Notes under the pieces: generated by a model
Database searches by the model: none
The model's input: only the letters and a program-made list of their open reading frames with translations
Told to the model about the DNA's origin: nothing
In this document: in pieces, positions 22,596 to 35,600 of the stretch
Position numbering within the stretch: the first letter of the stretch is position 1
Layout: each line of letters opens with the position of its first letter
Assembly (NCBI GenBank): GCA_037962975.1
Contig: CM075675.1
Span: 258,001 to 322,000, forward strand
Direction: 5' to 3'
Source of the DNA: Clitoria ternatea
Lineage: Eukaryota > Streptophyta > Magnoliopsida > Fabales > Fabaceae
DNA length: 64,000 nucleotides
Translations under genes and position numbers: made by a program

Positions 22596-22692
22596 TATAA
22601 TATATATATATATATATACATATAATATAAATTGAAATAAAATTATGAAAAGAAATTAAAATTCTGTTACCTTAGATCTCAGTTGGTCAGAA

Positions 22693-22708
22693 CCTCGTGC
22701 TGATAACG
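22693..22708 (-). promoter_or_regulatory. Primer-binding region of the Copia element
   Basis: On the minus strand CGTTATCAGCACGAGG directly follows the 5' LTR end CATAACA. It shares the TATCAG core with the usual TGGTATCAGAGC initiator-Met tRNA complement but matches only 8 of 12 positions. The priming tRNA is therefore not identified. Confidence 0.5.
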
Positions 22709-22898
22709 TGTTATGAAATAAACTAGAAATTGTGAAGGAAGAAGAATTATGGAGGAAGAGAAATTTGAAGAGAGAAATGAGAGAATAGAAATGAAGTAGT
22801 CTTGTATTAATGAGTGAAGGGGGTATTTATAGGAGGTGAGAGGGGGACATTTATAAATATCAAAACTTTAGGGGGGACATCCATAATTATTCATAATA
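22709..22898 (-). repeat. 5' LTR of the Copia element
   Basis: 190 bp, identical by eye to the 3' LTR. TATAAATA on the minus strand (22831-22824) lies in CTCCTATAAATACCCCC and is the probable promoter TATA box. The right flank TAATG (22899-22903) is the target-site duplication. Confidence 0.95.
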
Positions 22899-22903
22899 TA
22901 ATG

Positions 22904-23459
22904 ATTTTAGTATAAATTGTTCTTTTACCAATTATCGTACAAGTTTCATGGATACGATACTCTTACTTATTCATTGGAATTACAATTGATATTTAGTATA
23001 TTTGTTAAAGTCCAAACAGTGGGTGGTACCTCTAATTCATAAGTTCTATAACTTTTATGTTTGGATTATAATTTCTAAAAATACTCAAATTATAATTTTT
23101 GATTATGAACAGATTATACTTTTTGATAGTATATTCAATATTTTTTTACATTACGCGTGTTTAATTATTTTTAAGTGATAGTTTAATTATCTTTTATAAT
23201 AAAAAAAGTAAAAAAGAGATGGTTGTAGGAAGAAAAAGCCAAGGTATTTAGGAGAAAACTGTGGATAGATTTTAAAAGATAAAAGTTGTTAAATCCCAGC
23301 CTATCTAGTTCTTCCCCGACAAAATATTTGATTTTTGGTGGAAATGTCAACAAAAAATATAGTGCCTCGTAAAAAAATCAACCAATTCCGGTCCAACGAT
23401 ACGTGAACGGGAACAAAAATGTCTAAAAATCTGAGATGAAGTTAAGGCTATTTTAAAAA
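22904..23459. other. Spacer between Copia and LINE
   Basis: AT-rich DNA with no recognised gene. Some of the right-hand part may be further LINE sequence too diverged to call. Confidence 0.3.
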
Positions 23460-25081
23460 TTCACCAATCTAATGCCCAATCTAGTTCAGAGCTTAAATTA
23501 TCATCTCTTATTAATCAGTCCACACACACTTGGGATGTAGCTAAAATTACTCATTACCTGCCTCAACATCAATGGATAATAGCTCTCCAGACTCCCAAAA
23601 GAGTAACGAGAGGGAGTGATAATTTGAAATGGTCACACACAAGGGAAGGGCAGTATACAATTAAATCGGGATACAGGGCTCTAAAATCATATCTAGATGC
23701 TAAGAAGGAGGGCCCATCATCTTTATACACAGCAGAGAGAAGTCTTTGGGAGGCAATTTGGGAAGCCAAGGTTCCGAGGAAGATCCAGATGTTTATCTGG
23801 AAGATGTGTCAGAATATTCTCCCTAAGCTAAGTAAGAGGAAGTTAATTGATGATCCACTTTGTCCTATATGCAGTGAAGCGGAAGAATCTTTGGAACATA
23901 TGTTTCTACATTGTAAATGGACCCAACCAATATGGTTTGGAGCAAGTATTCAGTGTCAGCCAAAGTCTGAAAATACTAATTTGTTAATACAATGGCTATC
24001 TGCTAAAATAGAATTATTTAAGATGAAGAAAGAGGACTCAAAATTTCTGATAACAAAATTGTTTTTTGTTCTTTGGTACATATGGCTATACAGAAATAGA
24101 TGCATTTTTCAGGGGGTACAGCCTAATCCACAGATAGTTCTCAATACAACTCAGCAAGCAGTTAATGAATTTAGCAGAACTGTTGAATCAGAAGTCTTGC
24201 ACGAAACAAGCCTAGCGAAGGAATTGGGTCAGACACCGTGGCGACCTCCTCCTCGAGGGAAATTGAAGCTCAATTCAGATATAGCTTGGAAAAGTCCATC
24301 ACAGAGAGTGGCTATAGGTATTGTTATGCACGATCATGCTGGAGATATCATCTATGGGCAATCGTCTCTCTTGTGGGCTCCAACAGTGCTTGTTGCTGAA
24401 GCTTGTGCAGTCAGGGAAGCGATGATCCTTGCGATTAACCTCGAGTGTCTGAATATTCTGATTGAATCTGACAATCTCTCAGTCATTAAGGCATGTAGAG
24501 GCGAGAGTAAAATTGGAGAAATTGAATGTATAATACAAGACATTACCCTTTTGAGGAGCAGGTTTTCATCTTGTGGTTTTCTCTAGGTCAAGAGAGAGGC
24601 AAACAAAGTGGCGCATGAAGTTCCTCAATCAGCCCTATCAAATTCGTTGAAGCGGAATTGGTGGTTAAGGTCGTCGTTAAGATTACGAAAAGCTTTAGTG
24701 AAGGATAAGAGATGCATACCTCCATCCTTATCTATCCCTATGCCGGTTTGAGAGGGAGGTTCACCGTTTTTATTCGCTAGAGTGGTTTCTCCCCTTCAGA
24801 TTTCAGATTACACCCTAGAAAAGTTGAGAAGGAATAGCTTTGGTGAAAGGGAAGTGTACTGTTGTGGGTGCTTCTGCATCTTCTTTTCTTCCTCTCTTCC
24901 ATTGATCTTAAGGTGCTCTAGAAGGATTTGGATTAGGATTGCTTTCTGTTTTTGGCCATTAGCGGGCTTGTTTATATTTTTCCTGCTTGTAATTGTATGA
25001 CCATTTTCCTGGGCCGTGTAGCCCACTTGTGCCCTTGTAACTCTGTTTCTATTTTAATGAAGTCACTCATTTCACCAAAAC
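23460..25081 (+). pseudogene. 5'-truncated LINE, 3' part of ORF2
   Basis: One frame runs from at least 23480 through 24586. It encodes the zinc-binding reverse-transcriptase C-terminal domain (zf-RVT: VPRKIQMFIWKMC, CPICSEAEESLEHMFLHC) and an RNase H domain (SDIAW, VAEACAVREA, IESDN carrying the acidic residues). The stretch before 23624 is in frame and coding-like, so no true start lies there. An in-frame TAG at 24584-24586 interrupts the domain where a Trp is usual. The frame then continues (REANKVAH) to a second stop at 24749-24751. The 3' UTR ends near 25081 with an A-rich tail (TTTCACCAAAA). Endonuclease and the RT core are missing. The copy is dead. Confidence 0.85.
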
Positions 25082-25445
25082 TTTAGGGACTTAATTTTAA
25101 AAAATCTACCGATAATTTTTGACATAACATAACTGTCCGTTTTTACTGTGCGTGGATCGACGGTCAGAACTTTCGGTACCCACAAGATTCTGGTTCCACC
25201 TTAAAATTCTACAAAGATTGTGTTTGGAAACGTCATAAGAAAACCTTGATTGTGATAGTATGATAGATGGAGTGGAATTGGAGAGATGTCACCCACACCA
25301 AAAATGCACCGGCCAAGGCCCTCCAACGTGTTAATTAGTTAATCAATCAACTAATTCCACTCTTTTGCATTGCAGCAATCAGATGAGATGAATGTGGAAT
25401 TGGATGGCTAAATTTAGAATAGAAGGAATTGGAGTGAACTTGCAG
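25082..25445. other. Short spacer before the ATPase fragment
   Basis: No gene recognised. A 16-bp direct repeat (AGATGAGATGAATGTG) at 25381-25396 recurs inside the following exon fragment near 25476, hinting at a local duplication. Confidence 0.35.
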
Positions 25446-25919
25446 ATATTCAACGAGTTCAACGCTCGAAAGCCAGATGAGATGAATGTGTTCCGGGGAG
25501 TGACTAAGAACCGCCTCTTCGTGGGAATCGTTGGAATGACCTCGGTGCTTCAGGTGATACTCGTTGTGTGTTTGTTAATTTTCACCATTAATTTGATTCG
25601 AGTGCATTTCTAACATAACATAACTTGTCAAATTGGTAGGTAATCATCATCCACTTCCTTGGAAGATTCACATCGACAGTGTGGTCTCAACACTTATCAG
25701 GTTACTTGACTCTGTTTTATCAATTCTACACTTTGATATTTTATGTTTGAGAATTTCATCAGTTTGTAATTTAATTACTCGGTACTTTGCAACAGCTGGC
25801 CACTTGCGATAGTTGGAAAATTCATACCGGTTCCCAGAACACCACTGTCTCGGTACTATCAGAAGCCATTCAGGAGATCAACCAACGTTGCCAAAATGAA
25901 CACCTCCTATTCACAGTAA
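25446..25919 (+). pseudogene. Fragment of autoinhibited Ca2+-ATPase gene (ACA8/10-like)
   Basis: Three exon pieces of the C-terminal membrane region of a type IIB Ca2+-ATPase are recognisable. They are 25446-25553 (IFNEFNARKPDEMNVFRGV), 25640-25700 (FLGRFTSTVWSQ) and 25796-25919 (WPLAIVGKFIPVPRTPLS, ending TAA). Introns with GT/AG borders remain, so this is a genomic piece and not a retrocopy. The segment family members carry between the second and third pieces, roughly a dozen residues including a Trp-rich stretch, is missing. The second and third pieces do not join in frame. All N-terminal and catalytic domains are absent. It is a truncated pseudogene; the parent gene is not in this window. 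Confidence 0.75.
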
Positions 25920-27726
25920 GCTAACGACTGACGGTTGAACCCTCTTTCTAGATTAATTTGTAAAATACTGTATATTCAATATATACTATAATATAGCAAT
26001 AATATTATTATCAAACATATTCCATAGTCAATGTTAAACAATATAAAATGTCAATTTTTCAGGCCTAAGCATGTTCTAGTATCTATGAATAGAATTTTAT
26101 TCAATATTTTAAAAGAGTTGTTAATTTTGATCAACACAAATTTTAAAATTTTAAAATTAATTATTTCCATCATTTATTGATAATGAATTACATATCTAAT
26201 TATATTGTTTCAACAATTTTTTACGTGACATGACACTAATTGCATGCCGTGTCATTGTTAACATGCAGTATTTTAAAAAATTAATTTAACTAATATGCCA
26301 ATTTTAGGACTGAGTAACCTCACTTGATATAAACAAAAATAAATTTACTTGTTATTATTTGATTTGAGAAGTTCATCAAAATTTGCACTTCAAATATAAA
26401 GCAATCAGCCAATCCTTGCATTTGCCTTTTTTTGTTGTCTGGAGGAGGTGGCTCAATTCTGGATATTATCACTAGTGTACAAATACTATTAAATTTAATT
26501 TTAGCACAGAATCTGAAGAAAAAGAAGAATGCATTAGCATGCTTTAACCATTCATGAACTAGTTTTCTCTAGCATATATATGGTGTCAAACTGTAGTTCT
26601 GTAGCTATATGATGAATGATGATCAAACCATAATAAGCAAAACAGTCTTTTAAGTAGCTAATGCAGTGTCAATCTGTAAACAGATACGTATATCACTCTG
26701 TCAAGGTACATGAATTCCTAGCGCAGATGGATATTAAGCGCTCATCACATTCCCAAATAGTCAGAGATGAAACAGCTCTTCATTCATGGGACCCCCACAC
26801 CAAAAACAAATGTCGAGAGGCAAGATGCTGTTCAATTGAATAGATACGAACAAGGTCAACTTGCTGATTAGCATGAACCGTTTGCAGCTGCAGTTGCTGG
26901 CTTCGCAATATCAAAAGCCTGTTGTTGGAGTTCGGAGGACCACCCTAAAATTGAAGCGCCCTGAAAATATATTCAAGGGGATACCTCAAATTGACGGTTC
27001 TGCACAAGGCTTCCACACTGTTCTCAGGAGTAGGTAGGATACCATTCTGTGTAGGTTTATTTTGTCTTTTCTTTCCAATGTGCACTTGGTTACAAAAGCG
27101 TATATACAGTTGGAATTTAGCATAACTCTTAACCCAAGTGAGATGGAATGCAATTTTTTAAGTATGAACAAGGTTTGGTGCATTTTCTGTCACTCCAGGC
27201 TGGTAGTCTTATTTACCCTACCTAAATATATCTTTATCACTTTGACATAAAAAATACACCGAAAATCCAATGCATGGGCTTACCTATACCATGGATCATT
27301 AACATTTGTGAAATCTAATTAATATACACAAAACTTTTCCTACTCTGAAGAAAAAATACTCATTTATCTAGGAGAAATATTTTTCAAGAAACATCCGGTA
27401 CATGAGTTTACACTATACTGTGTATCAAACGAATATACTGTATTTTGTGTCATTTAACCACCAACAATAATGATAACTAATCACTAGGCAACTATAATTT
27501 TACAAACAAAATGTGATGAATAGAAAGCACTCTGTACATATTTGCCAACGACTTCAATACATCAATCCTCACGACAAACGTTCCAGAAGACCTAGTTTTG
27601 GAAACTCGGTTCAAATTTGTGTCTTAGAGCATAATAATCGATAAATGAAGATCTCTGAAGGATTAGGCTCAAAGTTGGATTTGGGCTTAGGCTTGGTGTG
27701 CAAGAAAAAGAAAAACAGAGAGCAAA
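25920..27726. other. Intergenic between ATPase fragment and MSR-like gene
   Basis: No convincing gene. A GC-richer stretch at about 26870-27030 reads MNRLQLQLLASQYQKPV... for some 50 codons, but I do not recognise it. AT-rich spacer otherwise. Confidence 0.3.
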
Positions 27727-30700
27727 CTAACAGTAACAAGAATAGGCAAAGTGGTCTTTGTTGGAGACATAAGGAGAGAGGAAATTGGATGAAGCTGGAA
27801 CCAGTGTCTGCGTTTTTCCGTAACCTATTCTCTTTCCAACTACATTCGCATAGAACAGACCCGAAATTGCTGGTACAAACACGTCACTTGCTGCACTTAC
27901 GTAAAAGTCAATCACTTTTTCAAATTCAGAATCTAAGAACTTTGTCTTCTTATCTGCGGGAATGATTGCTTCCTGCACCAACCAACAAGGATTTTATATT
28001 TCTACTGTCTAGTTATGGTGCAAACAAAACAATGTTCTAGTTTATAGCTGCAGAATTTCCTTTCAATATTTCAATGGAAAAAAGAAGTGATGTGTGTGTG
28101 AGAGAAGAAGGGGTAAAAACAGGTATAGTAAAAGGAAAAAAGAAAAACTCACCTTTGTGTAAGTTTTGGGGAACAAATCCTTCAGAGAATCAAGGCTGCT
28201 ATCCCACCTTGATTCAGTCACATACACTGTGGTATCCTTGTCAAAACCAATCTTTCTCAAAAAAATTGCAATCTCTTGTGCATTGTAGCAGCTTTTCTCC
28301 CCATCATTATCACTACCTTGGCAACCCTTCTTATCCAACATGTCAATTCTCAAGTCCACAGCTATGAATTGCCCATTTGAAGTTCGGCTTAAAGTTCTTA
28401 GTCTTTCAACCATTGAGTCAATCAGTTCATGCATTTCTGGCTGCAACTCTAAACTTCCAAACATTGCTAAGCATGCAACAGAATCTGTGTCCCCTTTTTT
28501 CCCTGCCTTTCTCATGTTTATTGAAGGGAAGTAAGTTGCAAGTCTTATACTTCCCTTCGTCCTATATATTGGCTCCACATGTTCAGCTATGTAGTCTTCT
28601 GTAACCCGATTAGGGACTTTCACAGCAGCTATATTTCGTGTTGAAATATGAGAAGGAAGATCCTTTACCACTCTGACCACCCCTTCCATGCTTTTCATGA
28701 ATGCATCAACATCATAAATTTTCTCAAAGTTCCTGAGATTTCAATTAGATTAGTTACCAACATGTACTTATTAATTACACTCAAAAGTCAAAAGTAAATT
28801 AACTGAATTCAAATTGAGTTCATTCTGAGCTATTTATCAATGTCATTTACAATTAAGTATGTTCATATTGAGCTTCCTCCAAAGCTAGCTTGCAATAAGA
28901 GTGGGGACTGAAATAACACAGATGACATCCTTGTTTAATGTATGGCATTAAGCCTTTTCTAATTTTTACAATTTGATCAAGGATTTTGGCCCAGCCCAGG
29001 CTTGCCTCACCTCAACCAGTGACTTGTTAATGTGCTTAAATAAAGGTTACTTGGTGAGGGTGAAGGGGACATCTGGATAAAGCAACCTTATACAGAGCCA
29101 ACCAAAAGTTTTGTTAGACATCTCAATCGCGTGGCAGATAAAAAACACAAACAAAATCCACCTAACTACCCTCTTCCCCGTGATAATTTCTGCATTCACT
29201 TGTATAATGTTTCATAATAGCAACACAGTTGATGCAGATATCCAGAGAAAGATTAATTCAAACAGACTAGCATACTTATGTCAAGGACCAATGATCCAAA
29301 AAGCTTGTTTTTAGGAGAAAGGCCAAGATTTATTTCTAAGAAAAAAATTAGACCCTAATTATCTACAAACAAAAAGCAGGAAAAAAAATTCCTTTTGCAG
29401 TTGAGAATTAAAGCTAACTCAAGTCTAGTCTATTGTTCACATCAACAGCTTATGTATATTGGTTGATGACACAAGAAGATGAACAGCATCAAACACAGAA
29501 AAGCTAATTACGTAACAACATCATTGTTTATCATTTGAAAACAAAACAAAAAAGTCAAATTGCCAGCACATAAAAAAGATCTTATTTAGACAAAGTGATG
29601 CAGGGGGCTAAAATAGGCACAGTGTGAACACCTCTACCGACTGCCAAGTATATCCTTAATCCATTATAGAGCAAATTTCAGCACTAACCTCTTATCACCA
29701 GGTTGGCTTCCCCTGATGTCAGGCATCACAAGTGTTGCCCCAAGATTTCTAGCAACAATCACTGCATCGGCTATCTGAACAATGCATCACTAGAGTTTTA
29801 GAGAATATAGGAAATAATTTTTGAATTAGCATATTGAGGAGGGCATATCAATCCGGATGTGACTGGACTGCATCTAAATCTATATGGCAACACGAATAAA
29901 GAACTAACAATTATAGATGTTAGCAAGTAGCAGGAGCAATCAGGTAATGAGGAAAAGAAAAGGCTAAGCACTTCTTCATCAGTCATCACTACTGGAAACT
30001 GTTCATAATCATATAATTAATCCGTCCACTGCCACTGCCATGATGATTTTCAATATTCATGAATTAATTCCTTGAAGAGTACGTAAGCAAGTTACCTGAG
30101 AAATATGGTACTCAGGGCCATTGGTTAACGCAAAAGTGACAAACCCTTCAGTCTGCTCCACATCATCTGGCAATGAAATTATTAAAGAGAGGAAGACATT
30201 CTCAAGTGATCAAGTTTTGAGTTATGAAGAACTGACTTCAAACCCAGACACCAAACACGGTTAATCTTTAAAAAATATAAGACACTGAGACACCACAATT
30301 ATGCGTTAAAAAAAATCTATATTAATAATCATCATTTGTATAAGCTACGTATTCACCTTCTTAAATCAAACTCTGAGTTTATATTTTTAAATAGCTCAAA
30401 AATATAAGTTAAATTATTATTTTTGAAGTTAAAAAATATATTTTTAATAAGATTATTACGTGTTTATCCATATGGAATGAGAATGTCCCATTCAGATTTT
30501 CAAATTGATCAAAAAAAGTGATTATTTAATTGGACATCTCTACTAAGGAGTGTTTGAAGTTTGTAGGGAAGGTGTTGGAAATATGTGAGACACCAGAAGA
30601 GGTTTCTGTGTTTCATAGGTTTGGAGTGTTACCTGAAAAAGATGGCTTAACCCAACAGGGCTTCAGGTCATCAAAATCTCCCTTCCAAAGCCCTAAATTC

Positions 30701-30953
30701 TTTCTTACATGACCCACCTTTGCATTCTCAAACTGGGTGATATCCTCTGAGGATACTCCTGGGAGTTTTTCCTACGAGAAAGTAAAATGAAAAAGGATAA
30801 ATGAAATGAAGTGATGTAATGTAAGTTGGAAGGAAAAGAAAAGGGGGTTACTTGAAGAGAATCAAAATGGTCTCTTTTGATCATATTAGCGAGCATCACA
30901 AACATTGTGAGTGTGAGGACACCTGCTACAACTTGTCTCAAATCCACTCCCAT
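27727..30953 (-). CDS. MSR: MSR / GT106-type O-fucosyltransferase-like protein
   Basis: Six exons with consistent phases: 30953-30852, 30771-30633, 30166-30096, 29774-29689, 28732-28153 and 27972-27727, together 407 aa. The N terminus MGVDLRQVVAG...MFVMLANMI is a single membrane anchor (type II Golgi topology). Conserved blocks include GFVTFALTNGPEYHISQIADA (exons 3-4), GATLVMPDIRGSQPGDKR, FGSLELQPEMHELID, CYNAQEIAIFLRKIGFD and the C-terminal SPYVSNKDHFAYSCYC. These match MANNAN SYNTHESIS-RELATED proteins, a plant O-fucosyltransferase-like family that supports (gluco)mannan synthesis in the Golgi. Length is near the family norm of about 420 aa. The start was chosen because MGVDLRQVV is the family N terminus; an in-frame ATG four codons upstream is unlikely. 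No defect is seen. The biochemical acceptor is not certain for the family. Confidence 0.9.
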
Positions 30954-32633
30954 CTCAAATCTCAATTCTCAACTCAGCAGAGAAGAAAAGAAGATAAGAT
31001 TGAGAACGTCACGCCACTCTCTCACTCCTCAATCCTCCATCCTCTGAATTATATAACAAAGTTTTCCACTTTTTACACCACCGACACACATGCTTCCTCC
31101 TACTAGTTTAAATTTTCAAACATTTTTAAATTTATTTATTTTCGTTTTAATACAAGTTTTTTTATCAATAATATTAATCTAATTACTGATTAGGATGTTA
31201 ACAACTATATATAACTAAGTGTTTGTTATGAACTGAGTTTCCACTGTTGAACGAGTCTTTAATACAATTGTTATTGTTCTCCTTTATTTTCTTTTCATAA
31301 AATCATCATAATGGCAAAATCTTAAAATTTCTTACCTATGATCTTTTTTCAGGTAAAGGGTATATATATTATCATTTGAATCACATTTACAGTGGACAAA
31401 CTTCCTTAAAGATATTTTTATAGAATAAAATACGAAGGTAAAATAAATTAAATGTTTTATAAATAAATATCAATTTATTCAACTCAACTTTTTTTCAAAT
31501 TATTTCTTTTAAATTAATTCAAAAATTAAGGCGCGTAAGTTTATTTTAATCCATTGGAAAAAATATTTTATTCTACTTTATTATTTCTTCTTCGACAAGC
31601 ACTTTTATATTTATTCAATTCAATAACATTATACAACTTGATGCATAAGTAATAAAATTTTACTTTTATATAGTTCCATAGTTTTTTGTGTTTTTTTTTC
31701 TTTTGCAAAATAAAGGTTCATGGTTAATGCCAATTGATCTATGATAAGCATATGATATAATGAGAGAGATAAAATGGACACGTACACAGTATCCTAATAA
31801 ATTGTTCTTGAGATGGAATTATTGGAAGTGTGTTAAAAAGTCATCTCAACTTTTCTGAAATTGATTCTTTTTGAACGTCGAGAAGGCTTGTGGCTATTCA
31901 GTTCATGGCTTTTTGAACCAACTTTTTTTATTTTAAAAGTTTCTTATTGGAATGTGATGTCATGGTATTAATGCGTATACTGTAAATTAACAACAATAAT
32001 AATAATATGACATGAAATATGAACGACGAAAGAGTGTAAGAGAATTCGTTGGCATTTGGTCAAGCGGGTTGGTGAGATATCAGGCTATGTTGATGTATTC
32101 TCAAAAGATAACACTTCAATTCAACATACAATTGGGTGGAACACAAGTATCAAACTATGTTAACATCATCCATAAAAATTACTCTAATTAAATTCATAAC
32201 TACATAAGTTATCAATTTAAATTCTACCAATGTATCTTGTTGTACATAATCAATAAATATTTTTGTAAACTTTGGAGAGCTCAACTTTTAATTAATTGTT
32301 ATCCTTCTTTTCAAAATAATTGTTACAATCAGTATCCTGCATATTAAGCTAGGATTGTCATACCAAATAATATGGTATTCTATTAACAATCCTGCTATTT
32401 GATATGTGTGAAAAGACAAAAGTGAAGCAACAAGAACACCTTAAGGTTAATTAAGCATGTTAATGGATGGGTGGAGTGTCGTGATTAGCATAATGGAAGG
32501 TGGGGAAGGTAGGCAGTAGGATGAAATCATGATTAGTAATTGAATTCGTAAATCATAATTATATATCTCTTTCTAAATCATTAGTATGCAGGTGCATGTT
32601 GCCTGTAGCAGCGTATAACAGTACAAGAAAAAT
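30954..32633. other. Intergenic between MSR-like and PEPR-like genes
   Basis: Contains the MSR-like 5' UTR and promoter, then AT-rich DNA and the 3' UTR of the receptor kinase. No other gene, RNA or bounded repeat seen. Confidence 0.35.
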
Positions 32634-35600
32634 TTAACTAATGAACTGGCCCTTCCTACTTGTTGTCCGTGGACTGGCATCTGATAACTGCTTGGTAACA
32701 TCTCTCATTGTGGGTCTCTTGTGTGGATCCTTCTCAGTACATCTCAAAGCCAACATAAACACTTTGGTAACCTGTTCCATTATATGGGTATCTAGAAATT
32801 CATCTGCAAGGCTTGAATCAACAATTTCATTAATTTCTCCTGTTTCCCACCACACAGACCTAACCCAACCCACTACATCAGTACCTTCCATGAACGAGGG
32901 ATCTAATGCCTTCTTCTTCGTTATCAGCTCAAGCAAAACCACCCCGTAACTGTAAACATCAGACTCTCTACTATTTGCTGGTGTATAAGCATTCTCTGTC
33001 ACAAGCCCATGCGAACATTGTTAATAACTTTATAAAGGAAAGAAATATCCCATTCCCATCAATAAGATTAATCAATGTGCAAGAGCTACCTACCTGGTGC
33101 AATATAACCAGCTGTACCCGGCACAGAAATGGAAGGATTTGAAGTAGAAGACTGATCCAAAAACTTAGCAATACCAAAGTCAGCAATGTGAGGCTCCATA
33201 TCAGAGTCTAGAAGTATATTTTTTGGTTTGATGTCTCGATGCACTATGGGAGGATCACAGTCATAATGGAGATAAGCCAATCCATGAGCAATTCCAACAG
33301 CTATCTTGTACCGGACATTCCACTCTAAGGTTGGTGGTGGACTCTTTTCATGCAAAACATCGTGCAGGCTTCCATTTTGCATGTAGTTGTACAAAATTAG
33401 ACCATAATCTTTTTTCAACCAAAACTCTTCCAATTTGACCAGATTTCGATGCCTAATTTTCCCTAGGGTTTGAATTTCTCTCACCATGCTCACATTCTTA
33501 CCTTTGCTCGCAGCGAATCCAAGCTTCTTTACAGCATAAGCTTTGTCTGGACTTATTTGGGCCTTGTAAACAACTCCATGAGCTCCTCTGCCAATAACAT
33601 ACTGGTCATTTAGGTTTGCAGTAGCATCCATAACTTTGTTAAGAAGGGACGAAGAACCCTCTTCAGCAGTGATATGGACTTCCTGCTTAGATTTTCTGCC
33701 AAAACCAAATATATAGTAAACTAATCCCAGCAACAGCAAAACAACAGCTATTGACGCCCCAAAAGCTATCATCACAATTTGAACTTTGCTGAGGCTTTTC
33801 TGTTTAGTTGATTTTTCATCACATGGTTTTAGACTTCTTCTTTCAGCGCAGGCAAAGCCATTTGAGGGTGAACAACTGATACACAGGCCAGGATTGCCCA
33901 AAAAAGATGACAAGGGAGAATTAAGAAACTTCAATAGCATCTTTGGGACAGGACCATGAAACGAATTGTATGAAATGTTGAGTTGGATTAATGAAATGAG
34001 TTCATTAAGAACGTCTGTGGTTCCTGTCAAATTGTTGTGAGATAGATCCAGTCTTTGCAGTAAATTAAGCTGTCCAATCTCTACAGGAATGTCACCTGTC
34101 AGCCCATTTGAACTCAGATTCAAACCATATATCAAACTCTGGAATGCCCCAATGGATCCTGGAATTCTGCCTCCAAACATATTGCCACCAAGCTGTAGTT
34201 CGGTAAGCTTTTTAAATTCCGGGAGGAAAGCTGGGATGCCTCCACTGAAGTGGTTCTCACTTAAAATCAATGTGTTTAGTCCTGTCCAGCTCTGTAAACT
34301 TGATGGCAATGAACCATTTAGGAAATTGAATCCAACATCAAAACTGTCCATTTTTGTACAGTTTGAGAGCCGAGAGGGCAAAGGGCCCTCTAAGGTGTTG
34401 TGAGCAAGATTCAAATTCCGAAGGTTCACAAGGTTCCCTAGCTCCGAGGGTATAGGCCCCCTAAACTTGTTCATGGACAAAATTAAGTCAGTGAGATTTG
34501 TGCAGTTTCCCAAACTTGAAGGAATTGGTCCCTCGATTTTGTTGTTGCTGATATCCATAAACAAGAGATTTGGATTGCTTTTAAAATCTGGAAGAATCCC
34601 CGTAAGATTATTTTGTTTGAGAATCAACCTTGAAAGAGTTGTACAGCTTCCAACATCAGGAGGTATGTTGCCTTCAAGTTGATTGATGCCCATAACAAGG
34701 ATTCTTAACTGGTTGCCAAAACACAGATTTGGTGGAATGTTACCTGTGAACCTATTATTTGTGAAGTCCAACTGTACTAAACTGCTGTTGATTCCCAAGC
34801 TCTGAGGTATGACTCCAGAGAACTGGTTGCTAAACAAGGAGATGTTTTTCAGCTGCTTGAGCTCTGTCATCTCCATAGGCAATTCACCAGAAAGACTATT
34901 ATTGTACACAAGGAGATGCTGAAGACCTTTGATCTTCCAAATGCTAAGAGGAATTTCACCTGTCAATCGATTGGAAAACAATTCAAGATCCGTTAGGTCA
35001 CGAAGTTTTCCCAGCTCACTTGGAATATTTCCCTCAAGCTCATTGGTATACAAATGTAACTCTGTCAAAGACTTGCAGTTGCCAATTTCTGGAGGTATTT
35101 TTCCAGATAAATGGTTCTCAGGAAGGTGTAGAATAGAAAGCTTGGTCAATAGACCGATGGAGGAAGGAATACTCCCAACCAAGTTGCAGCCCACAGCAGC
35201 AAATTCTGATAAAGCAGTGCAGTTCCCCAAGCTTGAGGGAAGGCCTCCAGTAAACACATTGAATGAGACATCCAAGAACTGTAAATTGTTGCAACTGCTG
35301 CCAGAACCCAAGGGAATGGTACCCGTAAGACTGTTGTGGCTGACATCAAGAAAACCAAGATCTTTGAGATTGTTTAGACTCTGAGGCAGGACACCCAGCA
35401 ACTGATTTCTATTTAAATACAATTCTTGTAATTTAGTGCAGTTCCCAAAGGATGAGGGAATTGTCCCAGAGAAGTGGTTACCCTGAAGATACAAGAAGGA
35501 GAGGTAAGTCATGTTCCCAATGCTTGTGGGGATGGAACCACTTAACATGTTGTGAGAGAGATCAACAAGACGTACTCGAGAGATGTGAGTAAAGGAATGG

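Larger units (their letters stand above)
21713..22692 (-). other. Long untranslated leader of the Copia element
   Basis: About 1 kb between the primer-binding region and the gag start. It holds no ORF of note. It contains a tRNA-like segment, a 40-bp tandem repeat and a cluster of short perfect hairpins, all listed separately. Confidence 0.8.
16716..22898 (-). mobile_element. Intact young Ty1/Copia retrotransposon, 6.18 kb
   Basis: On the minus strand the order is 5' LTR (22709-22898), primer-binding region, long leader, gag (21712-20678), pol (20555-17049), polypurine tract and 3' LTR (16716-16905). The pol order protease-integrase-RT-RNase H defines Ty1/Copia. The two LTRs are identical by eye, and the 5-bp TSD TAATG flanks the element at 16711-16715 and 22899-22903. 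Both ORFs are open over their whole length and key catalytic motifs are present. The insertion therefore appears recent and potentially competent. The short LTR and gag style suggest an Ivana/Oryco-like lineage; that part is tentative. Confidence 0.95.

Noticed and set aside
26870..27030. Possible coding exon (MNRLQLQLLASQYQKPV...)
   Set aside because: About 50 codons with no recognised family, no clear splice sites and no link to the ATPase fragment upstream.
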